Assembly (NCBI RefSeq): GCF_022012445.1
Contig: NZ_JAKLTS010000004.1
Span: forward strand, 124,001-188,000
Length of the DNA stretch: 64,000 bases
Direction: 5' to 3'
DNA from: Massilia sp. TS11
GTDB taxonomy: Bacteria; Pseudomonadota; Gammaproteobacteria; Burkholderiales; Burkholderiaceae_D
The notes under the pieces are model-generated. The model was not told where the DNA came from. It did no database searches and was given only the letters and a program-made list of their open reading frames with translations. Below, piece after piece: positions 20,906 through 29,501 of the stretch. Within the stretch, counting starts at the first letter, position 1; each line of letters starts with the position of its first letter. The position numbers and the translations under genes are program-made.

Positions 20906-21366
20906 AGCGTGTACCTCATGATGATGGCGTCTTCGCGCTGGCCCGGCCCGGCCGGATAGTACTGCTTGCGCCGGCCGATCTCCTGATAGCCGTACTGCTG
21001 GTAGACCTGGAGCGCGCGCGTGTTCGAGGGCCGCACTTCGAGCAGCACCGACTCCATCATGTGGCCGCGCGCGCGCGCCGCGATCACGTCCAGCAGATGG
21101 CGGCCCAGACCCTGGCCCTGGAAAGGCGCGGCCACGGCCACGTTCAGCAGGTGGGTTTCATCGACCGCGTGCATCAGCAGAAAATAGCCGACCAGTTCAC
21201 CCGCAGGCGTGCTCAGGGTCCAGCCGTCGTAGCCGCTGGCCAGCGAATCGGCGAAGTGCCCGCGCGTCCAGGGAAACGGATAGACGGCCTGCTCGACCGC
21301 CAGCACGGCGTCGATGTCGGCCTCGGTCATCGGGGCCAGCTGCAGCTGGTCGGGGTGGAGCATCAT
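20902..21366 (-). CDS. rimI: Ribosomal protein S18-alanine N-acetyltransferase RimI
   Basis: 154 residues, GNAT fold. The acetyl-CoA loop VAAPFQGQGLGRHLLD, the VLLEVRPSNTRALQVYQQYGY segment and the RRKQYYP..REDAIIMRYTL end are characteristic of RimI. It starts at an ATGATG pair (21361-21366) overlapping the tsaB stop. The tsaB-rimI pairing is very common in proteobacteria. Confidence 0.93.
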   Translation of the reverse strand: MMLHPDQLQLAPMTEADIDAVLAVEQAVYPFPWTRGHFADSLASGYDGWTLSTPAGELVGYFLLMHAVDETHLLNVAVAAPFQGQGLGRHLLDVIAARARGHMMESVLLEVRPSNTRALQVYQQYGYQEIGRRKQYYPAGPGQREDAIIMRYTL

Positions 21367-22061
21367 GCGGCGGCATTGATGGCCGCGCGTTCGGCGGCCG
21401 TGTAGGCGACTTTGTTGCGCAGGTAGAGCGGCTGCGCGTCCATGGCTGCCACGGCCTGGCCGGCGGCCAGGCGCGGCGCGGCCAGCACGGCCAGCTCGCG
21501 CGCATGCGGCAGGATGTCGGTCAGCGCGCCCGCCGCAAACGGCTGGCCGGCGAAGGCTTCGGGATAGGCACTCAGGCCATTGCCGCAGGCGGCCAGGCCG
21601 GCCACCGGCTGCGGGGCCACGGCCGCCGGTGCGGCCAGGGCCGGCGCACACACGGTCTGCCAGGCGCCGTCCCAGCGGTACTGGGCCCAGTACACCTCGC
21701 CCATGCGCGCATCGAGCACGGTCAGCACCTCGGTCGCGCCGCTGCGCGCGCGGCAGGCTTCGGCCATCGCTTCCAGGGTCATCATCGGCAGCACCGGCAG
21801 GCCGGCGCCATAGGCCAGGCCCTGGGTCACGCCGCAGGCGGTACGCACGCCGGTGAAGGAGCCGGGACCGGCCCCGAACGCGATGGCCGCCACGGCATGC
21901 AGGCCGATGCCGGCTTCGGCCAGCAGCTCCTGCACCAGCGGCAGCACCGCCTGGCTGTGGGTACGCACCCCGGCCGATTCGCGCACCAGCACGCGCTCGC
22001 CGTGCAGCAGCGCGCAGGAGGCCAGTTCGGACGAAGTTTCAATGGCAAGAATGGTCAGCAT
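21363..22061 (-). CDS. tsaB: tRNA t6A biosynthesis protein TsaB
   Basis: 232 residues. N-terminal actin-like ASKHA fold: ILAIETSSELASCAL, the THSQAVLPLVQELL helix, and FGAGPGSFTGVRTACGVTQGLA, all diagnostic of TsaB (YeaZ). It works with TsaD, TsaE and TsaC to make N6-threonylcarbamoyladenosine on tRNAs reading ANN codons. It is the first gene of the four-gene overlapping operon. Confidence 0.95.
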   Translation of the reverse strand: MLTILAIETSSELASCALLHGERVLVRESAGVRTHSQAVLPLVQELLAEAGIGLHAVAAIAFGAGPGSFTGVRTACGVTQGLAYGAGLPVLPMMTLEAMAEACRARSGATEVLTVLDARMGEVYWAQYRWDGAWQTVCAPALAAPAAVAPQPVAGLAACGNGLSAYPEAFAGQPFAAGALTDILPHARELAVLAAPRLAAGQAVAAMDAQPLYLRNKVAYTAAERAAINAAA

Positions 22062-22124
22062 GGCGGCATTGTACCCTGCCCCGCGCACGCCCGGCAGGCG
22101 GACCGAGGTACAATACCGCGCATC

Positions 22125-22553
22125 ATGCCTGCCCTGATTCTGGAACACGATAACCACCCGGCCATCCTGGCCGCCATGGCCGCCACACCCTGGACTGTCG
22201 CCTGCCTGTGCGCCGGCTGGTGCGGCACCTGCACGTCCTACCGCGCCAGTTTCGACGCCCTGGCCGACAAGCATCCGGACCTGACTTTCGTGTGGATCGA
22301 TATCGAGGACCAGGCCGACGTCGTGGGCGATCTCGATATCGAGAACTTCCCCACCCTGCTGCTACAGCAGGGCGCCACCGTCAGCTTCCTCGGCACCGTA
22401 CTGCCCGACCCGCAGGTGGCCGAACGCCTGATCCGCTCGCACACGGCCCTGAGCGCCGCCGAACTGGCGCGCATCGCCGCCGGCACGCCCGAGCAGCGCG
22501 CCTGGCAGGAACAGGCCCGCCTGGGCGACTTGATCCGCGCCGCGCGCGTATAA
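22125..22553 (+). CDS. Thioredoxin family protein
   Basis: 142 residues. Thioredoxin fold with redox motif AGWCGTCTSY (WCGTC in place of WCGPC), the DIEDQADVVGDLDIENFPTLLL beta strand with cis-Pro in NFPT, and a ~35-residue C-terminal helical extension. No signal peptide, so cytoplasmic. TACAAT lies only 10 bases before the ATG (22109-22114), so the mRNA may be nearly leaderless. Divergent from tsaB. Confidence 0.9.
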   Translation: MPALILEHDNHPAILAAMAATPWTVACLCAGWCGTCTSYRASFDALADKHPDLTFVWIDIEDQADVVGDLDIENFPTLLLQQGATVSFLGTVLPDPQVAERLIRSHTALSAAELARIAAGTPEQRAWQEQARLGDLIRAARV

Positions 22554-22556
22554 AAC

Positions 22557-24824
22557 TCAGAGTTTCAGCGGCAGGCTGCGCAGGCGTTTGCCGGTCAGCT
22601 TGAAGACGGCATTGGCCACGGCCGGCGCCACCGGCGCCAGCGGCGGCTCGCCCAGACCTTCGGGCGCGCGCGTGCTCGGCATGAACACCACCTCCACTTC
22701 CGGCACTTCGTTCATGCGCAGCAGCGGATAGTCGTGGAAATTGGTCTGTTCGACGCGCCCCTTGGCGATCGTGACTTCGCCCTTCAATGCGGCCGTCAGG
22801 CCAAACACCACGGCCGATTCGACCTGCTGGGTGGCCCCGGCCGGATTGATGACCATCCCGCAATCGACGGCGCACACCACGCGGTGCACGCGGATCGCGC
22901 CCTGCTCGATCGAGACCTCGGCCACTTCGGCCACGATGCTGCCGAAGGACTGGTGCAGGGCCACGCCATGCGCGCGCCCCTCGGGCGGCACACCGGCGCG
23001 CTGCACGGCCGCGTCCAGCACGGCCAGATGGCGCGGGTGCTTGGCCAGCAGACGGCGGCGCAGCTCGACCGGGTCCTGGCCGCCGGCATGGGCCAGCTCG
23101 TCGAGGAAGCTCTCTTTGAAGAAGGCATTGTGCGAGTGACCGACCCCGCGCCAGTAACCGATCGGCACGGCGCTGTCGACGGCCAGATGGCTGATCACCT
23201 GATGCGCGATCTCGTACTGCATGTCGTACAGACCCTCGGCCGCCGCACGGTCCGGCCCCACGCCGGGCAGGCCGAGGTTGCGCGGATTGTAGTGGTGGGC
23301 GATGGCGGCGCCGGCGGCGCGGCAGTCCCAGGTGATCGGCAGGCCGCTCTTGTCCAGCCCCGCGCGCAGGCGCGCCAGCGTGGCCGGGCGGTAGACGTCG
23401 TGCGCCAGATCGTCCTCGCGCGACCAGGTCAGCTGCACCGGCCGGCCCGGACACTGCATCGCGGTCGCCACCGCCATCGCGATTTCGTCGACGTCCAGAC
23501 GGCGCCCGAAGCCGCCGCCCGCGTACTGCAGTTCGAGATGGACCTTGTCCTCGCTGACGCCAGCCACGCGCGCCGCCGCGCGCACCGCGAAACTGGGCGC
23601 CTGGGTGCCGCTCCACAGCCACACCTGGCCATCCTTGACCAGAGCCTTGCAGCTGGGCGGCTCCATGGTCGCGTGGGCCAGGAAGGGGGCGTGGTATTCG
23701 GCGTCGATCACGCGCTCCGGATTGGCCTTGTCGATATCGCCGACCGAATGGTAGCCGCTGCCGCGGTTATCGCTCAGGCGCGCGCCCAGGTCGCGCAGGA
23801 TGGCGGCCGAATTGAGCTCGGCATGCTTGCCCTCGTCCCACTGCACCTCGATCGACTCGGCGGCGCGGCGCGCCGTCCAATGGCGGTCGGCCACGGCCAC
23901 CAGCACCGCGCTGACCGGGTATTGTTCGTGCATCGCGGACGACACATCGAACACGCCGACCACGCCGTGCATGGCGCGCGCGGCCTTGTCATCGAACTGG
24001 CGCAGGCGGGCCCCGAACACTGGCGCCATGCGCGGCACCGCGTACAACTGGCCGGTCAGCACCACATCGCCCGTGTAGCGCGCGGCGCCGCGCACCTTGG
24101 CGGCGGCATCCAGACGCGCGGTCGGCTGGCCGATCAGACGGAACTGGGCCGGCGCCTTCGGCTGCACGCGGGCCGGATCGATACTGGCGGCCAGCGCCAG
24201 CGCCTCCTTGGCCAGACTGCCATAGCTGGCGCTCTGGCCCTGCGCGTGCAGCACCTGGCCGCCTTCGGTGCGGCAGCTGGCCGGATCGACCTGCCAGCGG
24301 CGCGCGGCAGCGTCCACCAGCAGCGCGCGCGCCAGCGCGGCCGCATGGCGCAGCGGCGTCCAGGCATCCTTCACGCTAGACGAACCGCCGGTCAGAATCA
24401 CACCCAGCTCGCGCCCCACCTTGCCCATCACCCAGCGCACGCCATTGGCGATGTCGCCCTCGTCGTCCGGATGCAGGGGCACGTTGTCGCGCATGGCGGC
24501 CACGTTCGCGTAGATCTTGTCCATCACCAGCGGCAGCAGCGTCACCTTGTCGGGCGCGACGTCGAGCTCCTCCGCCACCAGCATGGCCAGCGTGGTGTGG
24601 ATGCCCTGCCCCATCTCGGTGCGTGGCATGACCAGGCCGATATGGCCATCGGCTTCGATCGTGATCCAGCCATTGAGGGCGACGGCGCCGTCGCGCATGG
24701 GCAGATCGCGTCCCGGCTGCAGGCGCTGGCGTTCGGGCAGCATGCCCCAGCCGAGCACCAGGGCGCCAGTCAGACCCAGGCCGCCGAGCACAAAGCGGCG
24801 CCGGCTACGGGAGGGCGAAGACAT
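22557..24824 (-). CDS. Molybdopterin dehydrogenase large subunit, IorB-like, TAT-exported
   Basis: 755 residues. A twin-arginine signal (SRSRRRFVLGGLGLTGALVLGW) starts the protein. Aldehyde oxidase/xanthine dehydrogenase-type Moco domains follow: TEMGQGIHTTLAM, VRGAARYTGDVV, YAGGGFGRRLDVDEIA, HNAFFKESFLDELAH and the C-terminal GLGEPPLAPVAPAVANAVF. This is the isoquinoline 1-oxidoreductase beta type. The partner [2Fe-2S] small subunit that normally sits upstream is missing; the neighbour is a GGDEF-EAL protein. Substrate unknown (an N-heterocycle or aldehyde). Confidence 0.9.
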   Translation of the reverse strand: MSSPSRSRRRFVLGGLGLTGALVLGWGMLPERQRLQPGRDLPMRDGAVALNGWITIEADGHIGLVMPRTEMGQGIHTTLAMLVAEELDVAPDKVTLLPLVMDKIYANVAAMRDNVPLHPDDEGDIANGVRWVMGKVGRELGVILTGGSSSVKDAWTPLRHAAALARALLVDAAARRWQVDPASCRTEGGQVLHAQGQSASYGSLAKEALALAASIDPARVQPKAPAQFRLIGQPTARLDAAAKVRGAARYTGDVVLTGQLYAVPRMAPVFGARLRQFDDKAARAMHGVVGVFDVSSAMHEQYPVSAVLVAVADRHWTARRAAESIEVQWDEGKHAELNSAAILRDLGARLSDNRGSGYHSVGDIDKANPERVIDAEYHAPFLAHATMEPPSCKALVKDGQVWLWSGTQAPSFAVRAAARVAGVSEDKVHLELQYAGGGFGRRLDVDEIAMAVATAMQCPGRPVQLTWSREDDLAHDVYRPATLARLRAGLDKSGLPITWDCRAAGAAIAHHYNPRNLGLPGVGPDRAAAEGLYDMQYEIAHQVISHLAVDSAVPIGYWRGVGHSHNAFFKESFLDELAHAGGQDPVELRRRLLAKHPRHLAVLDAAVQRAGVPPEGRAHGVALHQSFGSIVAEVAEVSIEQGAIRVHRVVCAVDCGMVINPAGATQQVESAVVFGLTAALKGEVTIAKGRVEQTNFHDYPLLRMNEVPEVEVVFMPSTRAPEGLGEPPLAPVAPAVANAVFKLTGKRLRSLPLKL

Positions 24825-24833
24825 GCGTTCTCC

Positions 24834-27800
24834 TTACTTCCACTGGGCCAGCACCTGGTCCGGCCCCACGGGTTTGGAATACAGGAAGCCCTGGGCGCGG
24901 TTGCAGCCGTGGCGCAGCAGGAAGCCGGCCTGGTCGGCCGTCTCCACCCCTTCGGCGATGACGGACAGGTTCAGGCTCTTGCCGAGCTGGATAATCGCAA
25001 TCGCGATGGCTTCGTCGTTGACGTCGGTCGAGATGTCCTTGATGAAGGAGCGGTCGATCTTCAGGGTCTGCACCGGCAGCTGCTTCAGGTAGGCGAGCGA
25101 GGAATAGCCGGTGCCGAAATCGTCGATCGCCAGACCGACGCCGATCGAATGCAGGTCGTTGATGAAGACCAGCGCGTCGCCGGTATTCATGATCACCGAT
25201 TCGGTCACTTCGAGCTGCAGGCGGTGCGCTTCGAGCCCGGTTTCGCGCAGGGTGTCGGCCACCATGCCGGCGATGCTGCCGCGCTCGAACTGCTTGACCG
25301 AGAGGTTGACCGCCATCTTCGGCACATACAGGCCGGCCGTCTGCCAGGCCACCATCTGGCGGCAGGCTTCGGTCAGCACCCAGCGGCCGATCTGGTTGAT
25401 GTAGCCGGTATCCTCGGCCAGCGGGATGAAGCGGTTGGGCGGCACGATGCCCAGCTCCGGATTATTCCAGCGCACCAGGGCTTCCACCCCGATCAGCTTG
25501 CCGGTATCGATTTCGATCTGCGGCTGGTAGTGCAGGAAGATCTCGCCCTTGTCGATCGAACGGCGCAGCATCGCCTCCAGACGCAGGCGCTCGACGCCCT
25601 CGCCCGTCATCGACGGCGCATAGAACTGGTAGCCATTGCGCCCGCGCGCCTTGGCCTGGTACATGGCCACGTCGGCATTCCGGATCAGCATATTCAGATC
25701 GCTGGCGTCGGCCGGGTACAGGCTGATGCCGACCGAGGCCGTGACGAACAGCTCGTAGTCGTTGACGATGAAGGGCGCCTCGAACATGGCCATCAGCTTT
25801 TCGGCCACCAGGCCGGCGCCGTACTGGCCGTCGATCTTTTCGAGCAGGACGATGAACTCGTCGCCGCCCAGGCGGGCCAGGGTGTCGCCCTCGCGCAGGC
25901 GCGAGGACAGGGCCGCGGCCACTTTTTTCAGCAGCTCGTCGCCGATGTGGTGGCCGAGCGTGTCGTTGACGTTCTTGAAGCGATCGAGGTCGATGAACAG
26001 CACGGCCAGCTGCTCGCTGTCGCGCGCAGCGCGATGCAGCGCGTGGTGCAGACGGTCGTGGAACAGCAGGCGGTTCGGCAGGGCCGTGAGCGGATCGTGG
26101 TGGGCCAGGTGGTCGAGCTTTTCCTGCGATTCCTTGACCTTGGTGATGTCGCTGAACACGCCGACATAGTGGGTGACGGTGCCGGCGTTGTCGCGCACGG
26201 CCGACAGGGTCAGGTATTCCAGATACAGCTCGCCGCTCTTGCGCAGATTCCAGATCTCGCCGCGCCAGAAGCCGCTGGCCACCAGTTCTTCCCACATCGC
26301 CTTGTAGAAGGCGTCGTCGTGGCGGCCCGAGCGCGTCAGTGTATTGTCCTGGCCAACCGCCTCGTGCTCGGTGTAGCCGGTGATCTGGGTGAAGGCCGGG
26401 TTGACGGTGACGATGCTGCCGCGCGTGTCGATCACCATCACGCCATCCGCGATGTGCTCGAGCACGGTGGCGGCCAGGCGCAGTTTTTCCTCGGCCTGTT
26501 TGCGTTCGGTGACGTCGGCATACACCCAGATCGAGCCCGCGTGCGGGTGCTGCGGATCGAGCGCGCAGCCCGACACCAGACACCAGAACAGGCTGCCGTC
26601 GCGGCGCCGGTACTGGCGCTCCTCGCTGAAGTCGCGCCCCTGCGACAGCTCGGGGTACTGGCGCGCGCCGGCCTGTTCGAACTCCTGGGCCGAGGGGAAC
26701 ACGATCGCGGTCGAGGCGCCCGTCATCTCACCCGGACCATAGCCGAACAATTCCTCGGCGCGGCGGTTGCAGGAGATGACCATGCGGTCGCGCACGAACA
26801 TCACGCCGAACATCACGTTATCGAGAATCGCGCTTTGTTCGGCCAGCAGGGCCGCGATGCGCATCTCATTGTGCTTGCGCTCGGAGATGTCGGAGATGAT
26901 GCCGTCGACCCAGGGCGCGACGCCGGCCCCGCCACCCTGCGGCTGGCCGTTCTCATTGACCCAGCGCTCGACGCCGGCGGCGTCCTTGATCCGGTATTCG
27001 ATGTCGTACGGACGGCCCGAGACGATCGCCTGCAGCACCGTGCGGCGGTGGCGGCGCCGGTCTTCGTCGCAGATGATGGCTTCCCAGGACTGGATCGAGG
27101 AGCGCATGAAGCTGGCCGCCGGATAGCCCGAAATTTCCTCGATGGCGTCCGAGACGAATTCAATGGGACCATCCGGGCGGAAGCGGAACACCGCACCCGG
27201 CACTTGCTCCACGATCGTGCGGAAGCGCTCCTCGCGCTGGCCGATGTCCTCGAACAGGTGTTTGATGGCGACCCGCATCTGCTCCATCTGCAGGCCGAGG
27301 CGGCCCAGCTCGTCGTTACCGGCCAGGTCGAGTTTGGTTTCGAAGTCGCCGTGCGAGAGGCGGTCGGAAAAGCCCATGAGCTTGCGCAGCGGCGAGATCA
27401 GGCGCTTGTTCAGGAACAGCACGATCAGCAGCAGCGAGATCGAGATCTGCGCCACCAGCACGAACACATAGTTGAGCTGCTTGCGCCGCAGTTCCGACTG
27501 GCTGCGCGCGTCGTCCATCTCGACCAGAATCCGGCCGATGCGCTCGCCGCGCACGAGGATGTCGCGCTCGGCCTTGTAGACATTGCCGATCGGCCGATTC
27601 GGCGAATGCACATTCATGAACTGGGTGTCGGACTGGCCGATCACCTGAATCTGCAGCACCGAGGGGTCGCGCATGACCGACTCGACCAGCGAATGGGCCG
27701 ACTCGGCATTCATATTCCACAGCGATTCCTGCATCCCCAGGGCCAGGATATCGGCATTGCGCTGCAAGGACTCGTTGAGCGCCGTCGCGGCCGAGCGCTG

Positions 27801-27947
27801 CTCGTGCACGCCGATCAGCAGATACGAGCCAATCCCGGCCGGAATCACCAGGCCGCCAAATACCACCAGTAGCAGCGCGCCGTAGATCGACAGGCCATAC
27901 AGGCGGCGCAGGCGCATGCGCAGACTATGAAGGGAGGAACTCGCCAT
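24834..27947 (-). CDS. Membrane GGDEF-EAL protein with three PAS domains
   Basis: 1037 residues. Membrane helices at about 19-43 and 158-180 enclose a ~115-residue periplasmic sensor; HAMP follows (180-235), then PAS domains at about 240-355, 365-480 and 490-600, GGDEF with GGDEF at 694-698, and EAL at 822-824 with VEALVRWNNP. The GGDEF and EAL motifs are both intact, so it may make or degrade c-di-GMP. It starts 10 bases before iorB-like in the same direction. A short + frame lies at its far upstream side. Confidence 0.93.
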   Translation of the reverse strand: MASSSLHSLRMRLRRLYGLSIYGALLLVVFGGLVIPAGIGSYLLIGVHEQRSAATALNESLQRNADILALGMQESLWNMNAESAHSLVESVMRDPSVLQIQVIGQSDTQFMNVHSPNRPIGNVYKAERDILVRGERIGRILVEMDDARSQSELRRKQLNYVFVLVAQISISLLLIVLFLNKRLISPLRKLMGFSDRLSHGDFETKLDLAGNDELGRLGLQMEQMRVAIKHLFEDIGQREERFRTIVEQVPGAVFRFRPDGPIEFVSDAIEEISGYPAASFMRSSIQSWEAIICDEDRRRHRRTVLQAIVSGRPYDIEYRIKDAAGVERWVNENGQPQGGGAGVAPWVDGIISDISERKHNEMRIAALLAEQSAILDNVMFGVMFVRDRMVISCNRRAEELFGYGPGEMTGASTAIVFPSAQEFEQAGARQYPELSQGRDFSEERQYRRRDGSLFWCLVSGCALDPQHPHAGSIWVYADVTERKQAEEKLRLAATVLEHIADGVMVIDTRGSIVTVNPAFTQITGYTEHEAVGQDNTLTRSGRHDDAFYKAMWEELVASGFWRGEIWNLRKSGELYLEYLTLSAVRDNAGTVTHYVGVFSDITKVKESQEKLDHLAHHDPLTALPNRLLFHDRLHHALHRAARDSEQLAVLFIDLDRFKNVNDTLGHHIGDELLKKVAAALSSRLREGDTLARLGGDEFIVLLEKIDGQYGAGLVAEKLMAMFEAPFIVNDYELFVTASVGISLYPADASDLNMLIRNADVAMYQAKARGRNGYQFYAPSMTGEGVERLRLEAMLRRSIDKGEIFLHYQPQIEIDTGKLIGVEALVRWNNPELGIVPPNRFIPLAEDTGYINQIGRWVLTEACRQMVAWQTAGLYVPKMAVNLSVKQFERGSIAGMVADTLRETGLEAHRLQLEVTESVIMNTGDALVFINDLHSIGVGLAIDDFGTGYSSLAYLKQLPVQTLKIDRSFIKDISTDVNDEAIAIAIIQLGKSLNLSVIAEGVETADQAGFLLRHGCNRAQGFLYSKPVGPDQVLAQWK

Positions 27948-27993
27948 CCGTGGCTTTTCGAATTATGGAAAGAAATATTAACTGAGAGGAATT

Positions 27994-28083
27994 ATGCACG
28001 ACAACGCTATCGAAAGTCACGGACCGTGCGGCAAGTGTACCCTTCCCGATACGCACCAGGCTCAGCCATTGCGGCGCGGGTAG
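27994..28083 (+). CDS. Possible 29-residue peptide with CxxC
   Basis: ATG 4 to 5 bases after GAGAGGA, 30 codons to TAG. It contains GPCGKC. The 3' end lies opposite the end of the DUF1289 gene. Only the ribosome site and the CxxC motif support it. Confidence 0.3.
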   Translation: MHDNAIESHGPCGKCTLPDTHQAQPLRRG

Positions 28084-28274
28084 CCCTGGGCCAGAATGCG
28101 CACCCAGACTTTTTCCTTCTCATGTGCGCTCATCGACACCCAATGCGCCACTTCAATATAGGTGCGCCCGCAGCCACGGCAGATTTCATCGAAGGTGGTG
28201 GAACAGACGGCGACACAGGGCGTGTCGGGGCGCAGCGGCAGCTCGGCCGCGTCCTCAGCGCACGGGTCCGACAT
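28062..28274 (-). CDS. DUF1289 family protein
   Basis: 70 residues. Four cysteines in DTPCVAVCSTTFDEICRGCGRTY match DUF1289 (CxxxC...CxGCxR), followed by VAHWVSMSAHEKEKVW. Function unknown; probably a small metal- or iron-sulfur-binding protein. The ATG at 28272-28274 lies inside the end of the DUF1415 gene (20-base overlap). Confidence 0.85.
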   Translation of the reverse strand: MSDPCAEDAAELPLRPDTPCVAVCSTTFDEICRGCGRTYIEVAHWVSMSAHEKEKVWVRILAQGYPRRNG

Positions 28275-28812
28275 CGAGCTTGTCCCAGCCGGCATGGCCC
28301 AGGGCTTCCAGGGTCTCGATATTCTTCTCGAAGATCGCTTCCGCCTGCGGGAAGGCCTCGACCGCGCGCGCGATGCTGTCCTCGCGCAGGAGGTGCAGGG
28401 TCGGATAGGGCGAGCGGTTGGTGTAATTGCCGATCTCGTCCGGCTCAGTGTCGGCAAACTGGAAGTCCGGATGGAAGCTGGCCACCTGCAGTTCGCCGAC
28501 CAGGCCCATGTCCTCGAGGGCGGCATCGGCCACGTCGAGGAATTCGTTAAAGTCGAGGAAGTCGGTCAGCACCTGCGGGTGGATCAGCAGGGTCGTGTCG
28601 ACCTGCTCGGGGTCGCTGTCGGCCAGGTGCTGCAGCTCGTCCATGAGGGTGGCCAGCAGTTCCTCCGGCGTCTGCGCGTCCGACACCACATAGCGGATCT
28701 GGCCCTTGACGTGCACGCCCTTGGCGAAGGGGCACAAATTCAGGCCGATCACGGCCTTTTCCAGCCAGTTGCGGGTGGCATCAATGATTTGTGCGTCGCT
28801 GGGCTTACTCAT
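28255..28812 (-). CDS. DUF1415 family protein
   Basis: 185 residues. ATRNWLEKAVIGLNLCPFAKGVHVKG at the N-terminus and ASFHPDFQFADTEPDEIGNYTNRSPYP in the C-half are the two conserved DUF1415 blocks. No known function. It overlaps the FMN reductase stop by 8 bases and the DUF1289 start by 20, so the three genes form one unit. Confidence 0.88.
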   Translation of the reverse strand: MSKPSDAQIIDATRNWLEKAVIGLNLCPFAKGVHVKGQIRYVVSDAQTPEELLATLMDELQHLADSDPEQVDTTLLIHPQVLTDFLDFNEFLDVADAALEDMGLVGELQVASFHPDFQFADTEPDEIGNYTNRSPYPTLHLLREDSIARAVEAFPQAEAIFEKNIETLEALGHAGWDKLDVGPVR

Positions 28813-29371
28813 CCTGCAATCCTTGTTCGAGAAACGAACGCCATTGTACCAAGAGCGCCTGCAAGCCATGTTCGAGCGGTGCGCGCAGGGCCGGCGTGGC
28901 CAGCAGCGCGGCCAGGTCGGCGCGGCTGCCCTGCAGCGGCAACGTGATGTCGCACTCGGGCAGCAGGCGCGCCGACATGGTCTGCAGCACCTCGCGCAGG
29001 GCCGCCTGGGCATGGCTGGCGCGCGGCGAGGTATTGATCAGGAGCACGGGCTTGCCGGGAAAAGTTTCCATTGCAACAAGCCAGTCGAGCGCGTTCTTCA
29101 TCACGCCGGAAATACCGTGCGCGTATTCGGGCGAGGCGATCAGCAGCGCATCGGCCGCCTCCACGGCCGCCAGCAGGCGCTGGACCGGGGCCTGCGTGGC
29201 CGGGTCCAGATCGGGATTAAACAGGGGCAGCGCGCCGATGCCGGGGTAGACCTCGACCCGCATGCCAGGCGGCGCGAGCAAGGCGGCGCCCTCCAGCGCA
29301 AGGCGGTTGTAAGATAGCGCGCGCAGACTGCCAGCCAGGGCCAGAACATTCATGTTTTTCATGTTCAACAT
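28805..29371 (-). CDS. NADPH-dependent FMN reductase family protein
   Basis: 188 residues, flavodoxin-like. The FMN loop is in VLALAGSLRALSYNRLAL, and LLIASPEYAHGISGVMKNALDWL is the conserved isoalloxazine-binding part. It probably reduces quinones, chromate or azo substrates with NAD(P)H. Three in-frame ATGs compete for the start (29371, 29359 and 29353); none has a good ribosome site, and the last gives MNVLALAGSLR. Confidence 0.88.
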   Translation of the reverse strand: MLNMKNMNVLALAGSLRALSYNRLALEGAALLAPPGMRVEVYPGIGALPLFNPDLDPATQAPVQRLLAAVEAADALLIASPEYAHGISGVMKNALDWLVAMETFPGKPVLLINTSPRASHAQAALREVLQTMSARLLPECDITLPLQGSRADLAALLATPALRAPLEHGLQALLVQWRSFLEQGLQDE

Positions 29372-29415
29372 GGTATATTCATTTGAGCAATATTGCCCGC
29401 AAGCGGCTTTATTTC

Positions 29416-29445
29416 TTGACGCCTAAAGGGAAAGCTCCGTACACT
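29416..29445 (+). promoter_or_regulatory. Promoter of mltD
   Basis: TTGACG (29416-29421) and TACACT (29440-29445), spacer 18. The start codon lies at 29502, giving a leader of about 50 bases. Confidence 0.6.
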
Positions 29446-29501
29446 GCTCCCTTCCTTCTTCATCCGTCCGGCTATTACTTGGACGCAACAATGGAAGTCC
29501 G

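Noticed and set aside
22734..27872. 1712-codon open frame on the + strand
   Set aside because: Antisense to the dehydrogenase and GGDEF-EAL genes; compositionally biased Arg/His/Gln-rich translation typical of a shadow.
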